Positions 8,162 through 17,176 are shown, counted from the stretch's first letter. The stretch is 64,000 nt of DNA from Actinoallomurus sp963850195 (GCA_963850195.1 CAWKKD010000005.1:2666001-2730000), one strand, 5' to 3'. Numbers and translations: made by a program. Notes: generated by a model from the sequence alone, not told the origin.

Positions 8162-8827
8162 ATGCGAGACGCGTACCACGAGGAACTCGAGGGTCTGTCC
8201 GACAAGCTCGTGGAGATGACAAGGCTGGTGCGGTCCGCGATGGCCCGCGCGAGCACCTCCCTGCTGGACGCGGACCTGCGTCTCGCGGAGGAAGTCATCA
8301 GCGCCGACGAGCACGTCAACAAGCTCGAGACCGAGATCGAGCAGACCGTCTACGACCTGATGGCCCGGCAGCAGCCGGTCGCCAGCGACCTGCGAACGTT
8401 GATCACGTCGCTGCGGATGAGCGGCGACCTCGAGCGCATGGGCGACCTCGCCGTCCACCTGGCCAAGACCGCGCGCCGCCGCCACCCCGAGTCCGCAATC
8501 CCGCCGGAGCTGCACGCGACCGTGCTGGAGATGGGCCAGATCGCCGAGCGGATGATCGCCAAGGCGGGCAGCGTCATCGCGTCCCAGGACGTCGCGATGG
8601 GCCTGGAGCTCGACACCGACGACGACCAGATGGACCGCCTGCACCGCAAGCTGTTCGACGCGCTGCTGTCCCCGAAGTGGCGGCACGGCGTCGAGCCGGC
8701 CGTGGACATCTCCCTGGCCGGCCGCTACTTCGAGCGCTTCGCCGACCACGCCGTCCACGTCGCCGAGGACGTCGTCTACCTCGTCACCGGGCAGCACCCC
8801 GAAGAGATCAGCGACCTGGTCACCTGA
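8162..8827 (+). CDS. phoU: Phosphate signalling protein PhoU
   Basis: This cytoplasmic 221-residue all-helical protein has two PhoU repeats. The first contains EEVISADEHVNKLETEIEQ and DLRTLITSLRMSGDLERMGD; the second contains VDISLAGRYFERFADHAVHVAEDV, with the E(R)xxD metal-site motifs in both. PhoU links the PstSCAB transporter to the SenX3 kinase and keeps the Pho regulon off when phosphate is plentiful. The ATG follows an AAGGA site. It is divergent from senX3-regX3 and preceded by the PHO box at 8069. A perfect 15-bp terminator follows. Confidence 0.95.
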   Translation: MRDAYHEELEGLSDKLVEMTRLVRSAMARASTSLLDADLRLAEEVISADEHVNKLETEIEQTVYDLMARQQPVASDLRTLITSLRMSGDLERMGDLAVHLAKTARRRHPESAIPPELHATVLEMGQIAERMIAKAGSVIASQDVAMGLELDTDDDQMDRLHRKLFDALLSPKWRHGVEPAVDISLAGRYFERFADHAVHVAEDVVYLVTGQHPEEISDLVT

Positions 8828-8837
8828 GGCTTTTCTC

Positions 8838-8870
8838 AAAGACCCCGGCGACGCCGTCGCCGGGGTCTTT
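8838..8870. terminator. Rho-independent terminator, 15-bp perfect stem
   Basis: Bases 8838-8852 pair perfectly with 8856-8870 around a GCC loop. The stem begins AAAGACCCCGG and is followed by a T-run, with A's on the other side, so it works for phoU and for the convergent gene ending at 8884. Confidence 0.95.
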
Positions 8871-8883
8871 TCCATTGACGGGC

Positions 8884-9408
8884 TCAGGCCGGGGTGCAGA
8901 TCGATTCGAGCGTCCGCACGTCGCTCTTCTCACGTCCGGCAGCCTCGGAATAGCTCTGGTCCAGGGCGCCCGAGGAGATGAAGTTCAGGTTCTGGAAGTC
9001 GCGCGCCAGGGTCACGAGGATCGTGTAGACGGAGGACTCGTCGGCCTCCGTGTCGGCCCCCATCATGTCGCCGTACGCCTGGTTGGCCGCGGCGGACCGG
9101 CTCGCCCGCGTACTGCCGACGGTCCGGTTGTAGGTCCGAACGGCGGCGAGGGCGTCGGCACATCCGGCGGGCATCTCGCGCGGCACCGCCAGGGTCTGGG
9201 TCGGCACGCGCGGAGTCTCGGTGGCCGGGCCGGGGCGAGGCGCGGGTCCGGTCGTGGGGCCGTACGTGGGGCCGTACGTGGGAACGTCCGAGTGACCGGG
9301 CGGCGACGAGCGCGAGGCTAACAGCGCCACCACCGCGACGACCAGGCTCAGCACGCCCGCGATCGCCCCGATCTTCTCCCAGTTCCAGTCCGTGTTTCCC
9401 GCTGGCAC
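8884..9408 (-). CDS. Small membrane-anchored protein of unknown function
   Basis: This 174-residue protein starts at a GTG four bases after a GGAGG site. One membrane segment (about residues 12-32) follows a short cytoplasmic N-terminus. A Pro/Thr/Gly-rich linker with the direct repeat TYGPTYGPT comes next, then an extracytoplasmic domain of about 95 helical residues with two Cys (in AGCADAL and LESICTP) that could form a disulfide. I do not recognise the family. It lies between phoU and gpmA, on the gpmA strand, about 100 bases beyond the gpmA stop. Confidence 0.7.
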   Translation of the reverse strand: MPAGNTDWNWEKIGAIAGVLSLVVAVVALLASRSSPPGHSDVPTYGPTYGPTTGPAPRPGPATETPRVPTQTLAVPREMPAGCADALAAVRTYNRTVGSTRASRSAAANQAYGDMMGADTEADESSVYTILVTLARDFQNLNFISSGALDQSYSEAAGREKSDVRTLESICTPA

Positions 9409-9505
9409 GCAACCTCCGCCTCATGTGCACGGATCCGGCCCCGAGCGAAGAAGGGCCCCCTCTCCTGCGACGAGCGCGGGTGAGGGGGCCGTTCCATGGT
9501 CAGGC

Positions 9506-10252
9506 CTATTTCTTGCCCTGATTCTTGACGGCTTCGATGGAGGCCTTGGCGGCCTCCGGGTCGAGGTACTCGCCGCCCTTCTTCAGCGGCTCGAAGTCGT
9601 CGTCCAGCTCGTACAGGAGCGGGATGCCGGTCGGGATGTTGAGCTCGGCGATGTCCTCGTCGGAGATGCCGTCGAGGTGCTTGACCAGCGCACGGAGGGA
9701 GTTTCCGTGGGCGGCGAGCAGGACGGTGCGGCCGGCGGCGAGGTCGGGCACGATCGCGTCGTACCAGTAGGGCAGCATCCGGTCGACGACGTCGGCCAGG
9801 CACTCGGTGCGCGGCAGGAGCTCGGAGGGCAGCAGCGCGTAGCGCGGGTCGCGCGCCTGCGACAGCGGGTCGTCGTCGGCGATCGGCGGCGGCGGCGTGT
9901 CGTAGGAGCGCCGCCAGGTCATGAACTGCTCCTCGCCGTACTCCTCACGGGTCTGAGCCTTGTTCTTGCCCTGCAGCGCGCCGTAGTGACGCTCGTTGAG
10001 GCGCCATGAGCGGCGTACCGGGATCCAGAGTTGTTCGGCGGCGTCGAGCGCGATGTTCGCGGTACGGATCGCGCGTTTGAGGACCGAGGTGTGCGCGACG
10101 TCGAGCCGGAGGTCGGCGTCGAGCAGGAGGTCGCCGCCGGTGACCGCCTCCTCTTCCCCCTTCTCGGACAGATCGACGTCGACCCAGCCGGTGAACAGGC
10201 CCTCCGCGTTCCAGACGCTCTCGCCGTGCCGGAGAAGTACCAATGTCGCCAT
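9506..10252 (-). CDS. gpmA: 2,3-bisphosphoglycerate-dependent phosphoglycerate mutase
   Basis: This glycolytic enzyme interconverts 3- and 2-phosphoglycerate. It has 248 residues, the usual length. The catalytic RHGE motif lies at residues 8-11 (LVLLRHGESVWN). NERHYGALQGKNKAQ and TVLLAAHGNSLRALVKHLD supply the second catalytic His and the phosphate pocket. The ATG at 10252 was chosen because it places the first strand immediately, as in homologs. It sits downstream of mshA and the YbjN gene on the same strand, a gene order widely kept in actinobacteria. Confidence 0.96.
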   Translation of the reverse strand: MATLVLLRHGESVWNAEGLFTGWVDVDLSEKGEEEAVTGGDLLLDADLRLDVAHTSVLKRAIRTANIALDAAEQLWIPVRRSWRLNERHYGALQGKNKAQTREEYGEEQFMTWRRSYDTPPPPIADDDPLSQARDPRYALLPSELLPRTECLADVVDRMLPYWYDAIVPDLAAGRTVLLAAHGNSLRALVKHLDGISDEDIAELNIPTGIPLLYELDDDFEPLKKGGEYLDPEAAKASIEAVKNQGKK

Positions 10253-10293
10253 AGCCAGCGAGCCTACTGGGTGCCCGCGAACCGAGCTGAAGG

Positions 10294-10779
10294 CTAGGGC
10301 TTGTCCGGCAGGATCCGCGCGAAGGGCTCGAGGTTGGCCAGGCTCTCGCCGCGCTTGACGCGCCAGTCCCACTCGCGCTGGATCGAGCCGGCGAAGCCGA
10401 GTTCCAGCGCCCGGTCGAAGTTCTCGTCGGAGTAGGTGAGCACGCAGCCGAGTAGACGGTCGATCTCCTCGGGTGTCACGGCCGACAGCGGGAGGCGGCC
10501 GACCAGGTAGACGTCGCCGACGGAATCGAGCGCGAACCCGACGCCGTACATGCCGCCGTTCTTGCGGAGCAGCCAGCCGTAGAACTCCGCGTGGTTCTCG
10601 TCCGGCTGACGGCAGAAGAACGCCTCGACGTGCAGGCTGTGCTCGCCGGCGACGAGCCAGGTCATCGTGGCGAGCTTGTGCTGTCCGGGCAGTTTCACGA
10701 GGTACGCGCCGGGGCGCGGCCGCTCGTACTCCAGCTCCTGCTCGTCGAGGATCGCCTTGAGTGCCTCGTCGCGGCTCAT
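10294..10779 (-). CDS. YbjN domain protein
   Basis: This 161-residue cytoplasmic protein has the YbjN (sensory transduction regulator-like) fold, with an early helix, PGAYLVKLPGQHKLATMTW, FFCRQPDENHAEFYGWLL and GDVYLVGRLPLSAVTPEEIDRLLG. The biochemical role of the family is not settled. The ATG at 10779 follows GAGGAG at good spacing. It lies 16 bases after the mshA stop and about 40 bases ahead of gpmA, so the three genes probably form one transcript. Confidence 0.88.
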   Translation of the reverse strand: MSRDEALKAILDEQELEYERPRPGAYLVKLPGQHKLATMTWLVAGEHSLHVEAFFCRQPDENHAEFYGWLLRKNGGMYGVGFALDSVGDVYLVGRLPLSAVTPEEIDRLLGCVLTYSDENFDRALELGFAGSIQREWDWRVKRGESLANLEPFARILPDKP

Positions 10780-10795
10780 CGATGCTCTCCTCGGG

Positions 10796-12058
10796 TCACG
10801 CGGACGCGGCCATCGCCCGCTCACACACGGCCTCGGAGTACACCTCGACCAGGCGGTCGACCGTGGAGCCCCAGCCGAACTCCGAGGCATGGCGGGTGGC
10901 GGCCCGCGCCATGCGGCGCAGCCGGCCGGGCGCGCCGATGAGGGCGCGCAGCACCCGAGCGTAGTCACCCGGGTCGTGACCGTCGATGAGGACGCCGGAC
11001 ACCCCGTCGCGTACGGCGGTGCGCAGGCCGCCGACCTTGGCCGCGACCACGGGTGTCCCGCAGGCCTGCGACTCGACGGCGACCAGGCCGAAGGACTCGC
11101 TGTGCGAGGGGACGACGGTGACGTCGGCCGCTCGGTACCAGTCGGCCAGCTCGTTCTGCGGGCACGGAGGCTCGAACCGCACGATGTCGGCGATGCCCAG
11201 GCGCGCGGCGAGCCGCTGTAGCTCCTCGGGACGTTCGCGACCGGAGCCGCTGGGGCCGCCGACGACGGCCACGAGCAGCCGGTCCCTGAGCCCGGGATCC
11301 TCCCGCAGCATCCGCTCGGCGGCGTGCAGCAGGACGTCGGGGGCCTTCAGGGGCTGGATGCGCCCGACGAACAGCAGGACGTGCCGCTCACGGGGAATGC
11401 CGAGGCGCCGTCGCGACGCGCGGGCTCCCGTGTCGGTGAACGTGGACAGGTCGGCGCCGGGGAAGACGGTCGCCACCTGGTCGGGGTCGGCGTCGTACAG
11501 CGAGGTGAGCTGCTCCGCCTCGTCGCCGGTGTTGGCGATGAGACGGTCGGCGGAGTCGACGATGCGCTGCTCGCCCAGCACCCGGCCGAGCGGCTCTGGG
11601 GTGTCGCCCTCGGCGAGCGCGAGGTTCTTGACCTTGGCGAGCGTGTGCATCGAGTGGACCAGCGGTACGCCCCAGCGCATCCGCGCGGCCTGACCCGACT
11701 GGCCGGACAGCCAGTAGTGCGAGTGGATCAGGTCGTAGTGTCCGGGCTCGTGCAGTGCCTCGGTACGCAGCAGGCCGGACGTGAACGCGCACATCTGCCG
11801 GGGCAGCTCGGTCTTGTCGAGCTCCTCGAGCGGACCGGCGGCGACGTGGCGTACGAGGACGCCGGGCGCGAGTTCCGCGACCGGCGGCTGTGAGCCCGCC
11901 GTGGCCCGCGTGAACAGGTCGACCTCGATGCCGCGCTCGGCCATTCGCCTGGCGACCTCGACGATGTAAACGTTCATGCCACCGGCGTCTCCGGTCCCCG
12001 GCTGATCCAACGGCGACGTGTGGACGCTGATCGTCGCCACCCGGGCGAGACGTGACAC
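10796..12058 (-). CDS. mshA: D-inositol-3-phosphate glycosyltransferase (mycothiol synthesis)
   Basis: MshA joins UDP-GlcNAc to inositol 3-phosphate, the first step of mycothiol synthesis. It is a GT-B fold, GT4-family enzyme of 420 residues. The N-terminal domain has ISVHTSPLDQPGTGDAGGMN, a hallmark of MshA. The C-terminal domain has LLFVGRIQPLKAPDVLL and the E-x7-E region SESFGLVAVESQACGTPVV. The GTG at 12058 is eight bases after GGAGG. Mycothiol is restricted to actinobacteria, so this gene is good evidence for the source organism's class. Confidence 0.95.
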   Translation of the reverse strand: MSRLARVATISVHTSPLDQPGTGDAGGMNVYIVEVARRMAERGIEVDLFTRATAGSQPPVAELAPGVLVRHVAAGPLEELDKTELPRQMCAFTSGLLRTEALHEPGHYDLIHSHYWLSGQSGQAARMRWGVPLVHSMHTLAKVKNLALAEGDTPEPLGRVLGEQRIVDSADRLIANTGDEAEQLTSLYDADPDQVATVFPGADLSTFTDTGARASRRRLGIPRERHVLLFVGRIQPLKAPDVLLHAAERMLREDPGLRDRLLVAVVGGPSGSGRERPEELQRLAARLGIADIVRFEPPCPQNELADWYRAADVTVVPSHSESFGLVAVESQACGTPVVAAKVGGLRTAVRDGVSGVLIDGHDPGDYARVLRALIGAPGRLRRMARAATRHASEFGWGSTVDRLVEVYSEAVCERAMAASA

Positions 12059-12164
12059 GGACACCACCTCCGTTCCAACAACCAATGCACCGCATCACGA
12101 CATTCCCGCCAATTACCCCTAGTTGCCCCTAGTCTCCGGTCCACGGTGAGGCAAACGGGCTGCC

Positions 12165-12941
12165 ATGATGAGTCGCGTGCGTAAGACAGCAGTGGTGACC
12201 GGAGCAAGCAGTGGCATCGGCGCGGCGACCGCACGGAGGCTCGCGGCCGAGGGGTTCGACGTGGTGCTGGCCGCGCGGCGGCGTGATCGGCTCGACGAGC
12301 TCAGGACGGAGATCGAGAAGGCCGACCCGTCCGGGCGCCGTGGCGGTGTCGCGGCGCTCACCCTCGACGTCACGTCGCAGGAGTCCGTCGACGCGCTCGC
12401 CGAGGCCCTCGCCCAGTGCCACGTCCTCGTCAACAACGCCGGCGGCGCGTTCGGGCTGGACCCCGTCGCCTCGGCCGACGTCGACGACTGGGCGCGGATG
12501 TACGACACGAACGTCCTCGGGCTGATGCGCGTGACCCGCGCGCTGCTGCCGATGCTGATCGGCAGCGGCGAGGGCCACATCGTCAACATCACCTCGCTGG
12601 CCGGCCACGTGGTCTACGAGGGTGGCGCCGGCTACACGGCCGCCAAGCACGCCGCGGCGGCGGTCAACGACACGCTCCGCCTCGAGCTGTACGACCAGCC
12701 GGTACGGGTGACCGAGGTCGCGCCCGGCATGGTGCGGACCGACGAGTTCTCGCTCGTGCGCTTCAAGGGCGACGAGGCCAAGGCGGCCAAGGCGTACGAC
12801 GGCGTGCCGGACCCGCTGACCGCGGAGGACATCGCCGACTGCGTCGCGTGGGCGGTCACGCGGCCGGCCCACGTCAACATCGACCGGATCGACGTCAAGC
12901 CGCGCGCCCAGGCCGCGGCCCACAAGGTCCACCGCGTGTGA
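12165..12941 (+). CDS. SDR family NADP-dependent dehydrogenase (YdfG-like)
   Basis: This 258-residue classical short-chain dehydrogenase has the cofactor motif TGASSGIG at residues 12-19, NNAGG near 90, the catalytic Ser in NITSLAG, and Y157/K161 in GYTAAKHAAAAV. The AARR after the second strand favours NADP(H). The sequence is closest in style to the YdfG group of 3-hydroxy acid or serine dehydrogenases, but the substrate cannot be read. Its stop overlaps the next gene's GTG as GTGA, so the two are translationally coupled. mshA is divergent from it. Confidence 0.9.
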   Translation: MMSRVRKTAVVTGASSGIGAATARRLAAEGFDVVLAARRRDRLDELRTEIEKADPSGRRGGVAALTLDVTSQESVDALAEALAQCHVLVNNAGGAFGLDPVASADVDDWARMYDTNVLGLMRVTRALLPMLIGSGEGHIVNITSLAGHVVYEGGAGYTAAKHAAAAVNDTLRLELYDQPVRVTEVAPGMVRTDEFSLVRFKGDEAKAAKAYDGVPDPLTAEDIADCVAWAVTRPAHVNIDRIDVKPRAQAAAHKVHRV

Positions 12942-13813
12942 CACTCGCCGCGCCCGGTCCATCGAGGAGAACGCGGGCACGGCGGCCCGAGGGCGCCATC
13001 ACGCGCGGGACCACCGCGCCCAACCGGCTGCGCCGGGTCGACCGCTGGATCGTCCGCGCGTACGGCGGACTGCTGCGTCACCAGGCCCGTCCGCTGGTCG
13101 TCGACCTCGGCTACGGCGCCTCGCCGGTCACGACCGCGGAGCTGTTCACGCGGCTGCGCGCGGTCCATCCGAGGGTCGAGGTCGTCGGCGTTGAGATCGA
13201 CCCGCACCGGGTGGCCGTGGCGAAGCCGTACGTCCGCGAGGGGCTGTCGTTCCGGCTCGGTGGCTTCGAGTTGCCGGTCGACCGGCCGCCGACGCTGGTC
13301 CGCGCCTTCAACGTGCTGCGCCAGTACGACGAGGCCGACGCGTGGGCGGCCTGGGACCGGATGTGCGCCGGGCTGGCCGGCGACGGCGCGCTGGTCGAGG
13401 GCACTTGCGGCGAGATCGGCCGCCGTGCCGTCTGGGTGGGCCTGCGGCGTGGGGCCTCCGGCGCCGTACCGCGCACGATCACCTTCGCCGCGCACCTGCC
13501 GTCGCTGTCCCATCCGTCCGAGCTGGCCGAACGCCTCCCGAAGACCCTGATCCACCGCAACGTGCCGGGTGAACCGGTGCACGCGCTGCTGACCGCCTTC
13601 GACCGCGCGTGGGCGACGGCCGCGCCGCAGTCGGCGTTCGGGCCGCGCCAGCGCTGGATCACCGCTGTCGAGCTGCTGGCGCGCGAGCACCCGGTCCACA
13701 CCACGGCGCCGCTCGGAGGCCGCGCGCGGTGGCGGCTCGGCGAGGTCACGCTGCCCTGGTCGGCGGCCGGGTCCCTGACGGGATTGTCAGGCGCGTCCCG
13801 GCGGACGGGTTGA
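12938..13813 (+). CDS. Class I SAM-dependent methyltransferase-like protein
   Basis: This 291-residue protein starts at the GTG overlapping the SDR stop. It has a Rossmann methyltransferase core: motif I reads LVVDLGYGASPVTTAEL near residue 53, the acidic end of strand 2 is VVGVEIDPHRVAVAK, and RAFNVLRQYDEADAW is at strand 4. The core is followed by a C-terminal part (about 180-291) with no obvious family name. The first 30 residues are Arg-rich and probably disordered. The substrate is unknown. The four-base overlap with the dehydrogenase suggests a shared pathway. Confidence 0.8.
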   Translation: MTLAAPGPSRRTRARRPEGAITRGTTAPNRLRRVDRWIVRAYGGLLRHQARPLVVDLGYGASPVTTAELFTRLRAVHPRVEVVGVEIDPHRVAVAKPYVREGLSFRLGGFELPVDRPPTLVRAFNVLRQYDEADAWAAWDRMCAGLAGDGALVEGTCGEIGRRAVWVGLRRGASGAVPRTITFAAHLPSLSHPSELAERLPKTLIHRNVPGEPVHALLTAFDRAWATAAPQSAFGPRQRWITAVELLAREHPVHTTAPLGGRARWRLGEVTLPWSAAGSLTGLSGASRRTG

Positions 13814-14045
13814 CGGGCGCGCCCACGGCGACCGGCCCCACGTTGAGTCGGCGGCCGTCATGTCCGCGCTGACCTGCGGTAAGAGCGGGTTCGGGCGGCC
13901 GCATTCGCGGCCACAATTCAGGACTTTCGACCATAGTTGCGCAAGTGGGGCTGGAGAACGGTGTAACTACCGAACTCCCAGCACTCTCGAGAGGATGATC
14001 GTCATGCGCGAAGGCCACGAGAGGCGCATGAACGGAGGCCACGAG

Positions 14046-14732
14046 ATGCGGTGGGGTGGCCTCGCCGGCATCGGCTCGGTGATCTTCGCGATCGCCGGGC
14101 GCCTGGTCCTGGGCGGCGCACCCAGGAACACCGACACCATGGGTGTGATCGCCACGTTCATGAACGACAACCGGGGTCGCATCCTCCTCGCGGCGCTGCT
14201 GTACGCCATCTCCATCGCGCTTCTCCTGTGGTTCGGCGCCGCCCTGGCCACCGCCTTCCGCCGCGCGGACGACACCAGCGACGCACCCGCCGTGGTGCTC
14301 GCCGGGTTCACCGCCGTCTCCGCCATCGGCCTGGTCGCCGTCTCCATGTTCGGCGCCATGACGTACGCGCTGACCGTGCACGCGGGGCTGCTGATCCTCG
14401 CCGTGGTGCCGTACAGCACGGTCACGGTGATGTCGACGATCGCCGGGCTTGTGATGGCCGTACCGCTGGCCGCGAGCGCCATGGCGATCGCGCGTACGCG
14501 GGTGTTTCCGATGTGGATGGCCTACTTCGCCGGGATCGTCGCGCTGCTGTCGGCCGTCGCGGCGTTCACGGTCTGGGCCACGCGCGGCGCGTGGGCACCG
14601 GGTGGGTTCATCGCGAGCTACATCCCGGCCATCCTGCTGGCGCTGTGGGTCCTGGCCGCCAGCGCGATGCTCGTACGCGAGCACCTGCCGGTGATGCGCA
14701 CGGCACAGCGCCCCCACGTCATGGGCGCCTGA
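14046..14732 (+). CDS. Polytopic membrane protein of unknown function
   Basis: From the ATG at 14046, seven bases after GGAGG, this is a 228-residue protein with about six membrane segments. They include IGSVIFAIAGRLVL, ILLAALLYAISIALLLWFGA, VVLAGFTAVSAIGLVAVSMF and two C-terminal pairs. An upstream ATG at 14004 would add 14 residues and also has a purine-rich site. The pattern is like DUF4386-type proteins, but no diagnostic motif was found. It is preceded by about 230 bases with no gene and followed by a hairpin at 14753. Confidence 0.7.
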   Translation: MRWGGLAGIGSVIFAIAGRLVLGGAPRNTDTMGVIATFMNDNRGRILLAALLYAISIALLLWFGAALATAFRRADDTSDAPAVVLAGFTAVSAIGLVAVSMFGAMTYALTVHAGLLILAVVPYSTVTVMSTIAGLVMAVPLAASAMAIARTRVFPMWMAYFAGIVALLSAVAAFTVWATRGAWAPGGFIASYIPAILLALWVLAASAMLVREHLPVMRTAQRPHVMGA

Positions 14733-14752
14733 CTTAGGAACCGAACCGCTCA

Positions 14753-14785
14753 AGACCCGGCGCGGGCAGGCCTCGCGCCGGGTCT
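14753..14785 (+). terminator. 12-bp perfect hairpin after the membrane protein gene
   Basis: AGACCCGGCGCG at 14753-14764 pairs perfectly with 14774-14785. The hairpin begins 20 bases after the stop at 14732. There is no T-run, which is normal for GC-rich actinomycetes. Confidence 0.75.
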
Positions 14786-14866
14786 GGCATGCGACCTTCA
14801 CGCGGACACGCTCTGAAGTAGCCTCGTCACGTACGGTCAGATCCGCCGCCCCCGCTGGAGCGTCAG

Positions 14867-15655
14867 ATGACCCACACTCGCTCGTCGCCGACCGGCTGGA
14901 GGGCGGCGCTCCGCCGCAGGAGGAGGCCGGTCCTGGCACTGGGTACGGCGGTGCTCGCGGCCGTCGCGACGACCGCCGTCGTGCAGGCCGTCGACCGGGG
15001 TCTGGCGCGCGTCGGCGACGCGCCGGCGCCGTTCGCCTGGAGCGTGCGCACCCCCGCCGTCGGCGCCTGCGTGCAGAACGCCGTGACCGGCCACGACGTC
15101 CGGCGTACGCGCCCGCCGGACCGCCTCGCGGACTTCCCCGCCTGGGCGGCACGCGTCGGGGCGCGACCTAACGCCAACACCATGCTCGTCACCATCACGC
15201 TCCAGGGCACCTACGGCGACGCCATCGTGCTCCAGGACGTACGCGTGCGGGTGCTGCGGACCGCGCTGCCGGCCAAGGACGTGTTCTCCGTCGGCGGGTT
15301 CTGCGGCGGCGAGGTCACGCCGAGGCTGTTCGACGTGACCCTCGACCGGCCGTCGCCGGCCCTGCGCGCCGAGCCGGGGATCGCCGAGGCGCCGACGCGC
15401 CACGGCGAGCTAACGCTCCCCGCGATGGACCTGCCCTACCGCCTCTCCCCCACCGGCCCGGAGGTCTTCGCCGTACGGGCGAGCGCCGGCACGGCCGACG
15501 CCGCGTGGGTCATCGAGCTCGAGTGGACCAGCGGGCGCCGCGGCGGCACGATCCGCATCGACGACCGCGGGCGCCCGTTCCACACCGTGTCGACGGCGGC
15601 CCGGCCGGCGTACGCCTACGACGGAGCGGCCAGGAAGTGGTCGCTCCTGGGGTGA
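14867..15655 (+). CDS. Single-pass exported protein of unknown function
   Basis: This 262-residue protein has a short basic N-terminus, a membrane anchor at about residues 22-42 (PVLALGTAVLAAVATTAVVQAV) and a beta-rich outer domain. Two Cys occur, in VGACVQNAVTG near 65 and GFCGGEV near 146, and could pair outside the cell. Strand-rich stretches such as TMLVTITLQGTYGDAIVLQDVRVRVLR look like an immunoglobulin-type sandwich. No family could be named. It is monocistronic by layout, and the next gene converges on it. Confidence 0.72.
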   Translation: MTHTRSSPTGWRAALRRRRRPVLALGTAVLAAVATTAVVQAVDRGLARVGDAPAPFAWSVRTPAVGACVQNAVTGHDVRRTRPPDRLADFPAWAARVGARPNANTMLVTITLQGTYGDAIVLQDVRVRVLRTALPAKDVFSVGGFCGGEVTPRLFDVTLDRPSPALRAEPGIAEAPTRHGELTLPAMDLPYRLSPTGPEVFAVRASAGTADAAWVIELEWTSGRRGGTIRIDDRGRPFHTVSTAARPAYAYDGAARKWSLLG

Positions 15656-15780
15656 CGGTCACTCCTCGCGGCGTCCGATCGCCCGGCCGCTGTCATGAGC
15701 GCGGTCTCCTCTCGCACAGGACGCAGCCCGACCGCGGGCATGCTTCGCGAACCCTTGACAAATAGGGAAGGTCCGGCCTG

Positions 15781-16440
15781 TTATTTGCCGATATGCGTGT
15801 CTTGTGGCCACCGAAGCGCGTCGCCGGTGGCGTCGCGCGCGTCGGCCCAGCGGAGTTCGGCCCAGATGAGCTGACCGCCGGTGACCGCCTCGCGGCCCGC
15901 CCGGTCGGCGAGCGCGTTGACGATGACCAGGCCACGGCCACACTCGGCCTCCTGCGGCCGTTCGGCACGGCCGCTCCAGGAGGCGTCGTCGCCCAGGTCG
16001 CGTACCTCCACACGGGCCCAGCCGGCGGTCGCGATGACCCGGAGGGACACCGAGGCGCCCGCACGGCCGCTCGGCGTGTGGCGGATGGCGTTGGTGACAA
16101 GTTCGCTAATGATCAGTTCGAGGTCGTCGGCGCGAGGCGAGCCGTTCAGGGCCGCGCGGGCGAGCCGGCGCGCGGTGCCGACCATGGTGGCGACTCCGGG
16201 CACGGAGATACGCCAATCGACGCGAGAGGTGGCGGTGTCGGCGGACCGGCGGCGGTGCGCGCGTCGGGCGCCTCCGACCTCGAGCGGCTCCTCCTCGACC
16301 GGGCGCCTGCCGGCCCGGACCTGGTGATTCGCTGCCATGAAGCCACCTCCGTGGCTCGATCGCCGACTCCGGATGGTCCGGAATCCGTCACCCCATACCT
16401 CGCCGGCGGCCGTACCGGGGACGTCGATCCGGGGCTCCAT
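15781..16440 (-). CDS. ATP-binding anti-sigma-like regulator (HATPase_c_2)
   Basis: This is an RsbW/SpoIIAB-type ATPase of the kind that is abundant in actinomycetes. Signature pieces are LIISELVTNAIRHTP (the N box), VRDLGDDASW in the G1 position, and CGRGLVIVNALADRAG in the G2 position. From the ATG at 16440, preceded by GGGAGGAG, it has 219 residues. A second ATG at 16338 also has a perfect GGAGG site and would give 185 residues starting MAANHQVRAG. Both starts may be used. An Arg-rich disordered N-terminus precedes the domain. No cognate sigma or antagonist gene is adjacent. Confidence 0.85.
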   Translation of the reverse strand: MEPRIDVPGTAAGEVWGDGFRTIRSRRSSHGGGFMAANHQVRAGRRPVEEEPLEVGGARRAHRRRSADTATSRVDWRISVPGVATMVGTARRLARAALNGSPRADDLELIISELVTNAIRHTPSGRAGASVSLRVIATAGWARVEVRDLGDDASWSGRAERPQEAECGRGLVIVNALADRAGREAVTGGQLIWAELRWADARDATGDALRWPQDTHIGK

Positions 16441-16489
16441 CTCGACTCCTCCCGGCGGCTCGCCTAGACTGATACATGCTCGTTATATA

Positions 16490-16510
16490 TTGACGTTATG
16501 TACTAGTCAA
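16490..16510. promoter_or_regulatory. Inverted repeat in AT-rich divergent promoter before padR1
   Basis: TTGAC at 16490-16494 and GTCAA at 16506-16510 form a dyad with an 11-base spacer in an unusually AT-rich stretch (about 16470-16530). It lies between the divergent anti-sigma-like gene and the first PadR gene and is a candidate operator. Further TTGACA hexamers occur at about 16543 and 16568. Confidence 0.4.
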
Positions 16511-16597
16511 CAGAAAATCTAAATATCACCCAGGTGTGCATTGCTTGACACGGCGCCTTAACATGGTTGACAGGCAGGAGAAAGGGGGTGGCCATAA

Positions 16598-17104
16598 GTG
16601 CGTCCGGTGTTGCTGGCGCTGCTGGCCAAGGAGCCGGCGCATGGATATGAGCTCAAGCAGGCACTCGAACAAACGTTCGGTAGCGCTTACCCTTCGCCGA
16701 ACATCGGCCAGATCTATGTGACGTTGGGGCGGCTCGAGAAGGACGGCCTGGTCCTCAGCCAGGACGTGGCGCAAGCCAACCGGCCGAACAAGAAGGTCTA
16801 CGAGCTGACTCCGGCGGGCCGTGAAGCCCTCGCCGCGTGGGTGGAAGAGCAGGGGGACGGCCCACGCCTTCGCGACGACTTCTTCGTGAAGCTCGCACTG
16901 GCCCCGATCTCCGGCGCCGCCGACCGGATGACGCTCATCAACCGGCAGCGACGCCACCTGCTGAACCTCATGCGCGGACTGTCGGATCTGGCCGCCGGCA
17001 CCGAACGCGACAACACGATCGCCCTGCTGCTCATCGAAGGCGCGCGATTGCACCTTCAGGCCGACCTCGACTGGCTGGAGCGCTGCCAGCAGGAGCTCGC
17101 CTGA
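16598..17104 (+). CDS. PadR family transcriptional regulator (copy 1)
   Basis: This 168-residue regulator starts at a GTG. The winged helix (about 1-85) begins RPVLLALLAKEPAHGYELKQ and includes PSPNIGQIYVTLGRLEKDGL; a C-terminal dimerisation helix region follows. PadR proteins usually repress a neighbouring transporter or detoxification gene and release DNA when they bind a ligand. It is nearly the same protein as the PadR encoded at 18729, with matching blocks throughout, so the two are recent duplicates. It has no intact target gene directly downstream, only a transporter stub on the opposite strand. Confidence 0.92.
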   Translation: MRPVLLALLAKEPAHGYELKQALEQTFGSAYPSPNIGQIYVTLGRLEKDGLVLSQDVAQANRPNKKVYELTPAGREALAAWVEEQGDGPRLRDDFFVKLALAPISGAADRMTLINRQRRHLLNLMRGLSDLAAGTERDNTIALLLIEGARLHLQADLDWLERCQQELA

Positions 17105-17176
17105 CGCGCGGCCACCGTTGTTCGGCAGGACATTTGGCATGTCCGAAACCCCCTCCCCCTTCGGCCGAATGCCGTT

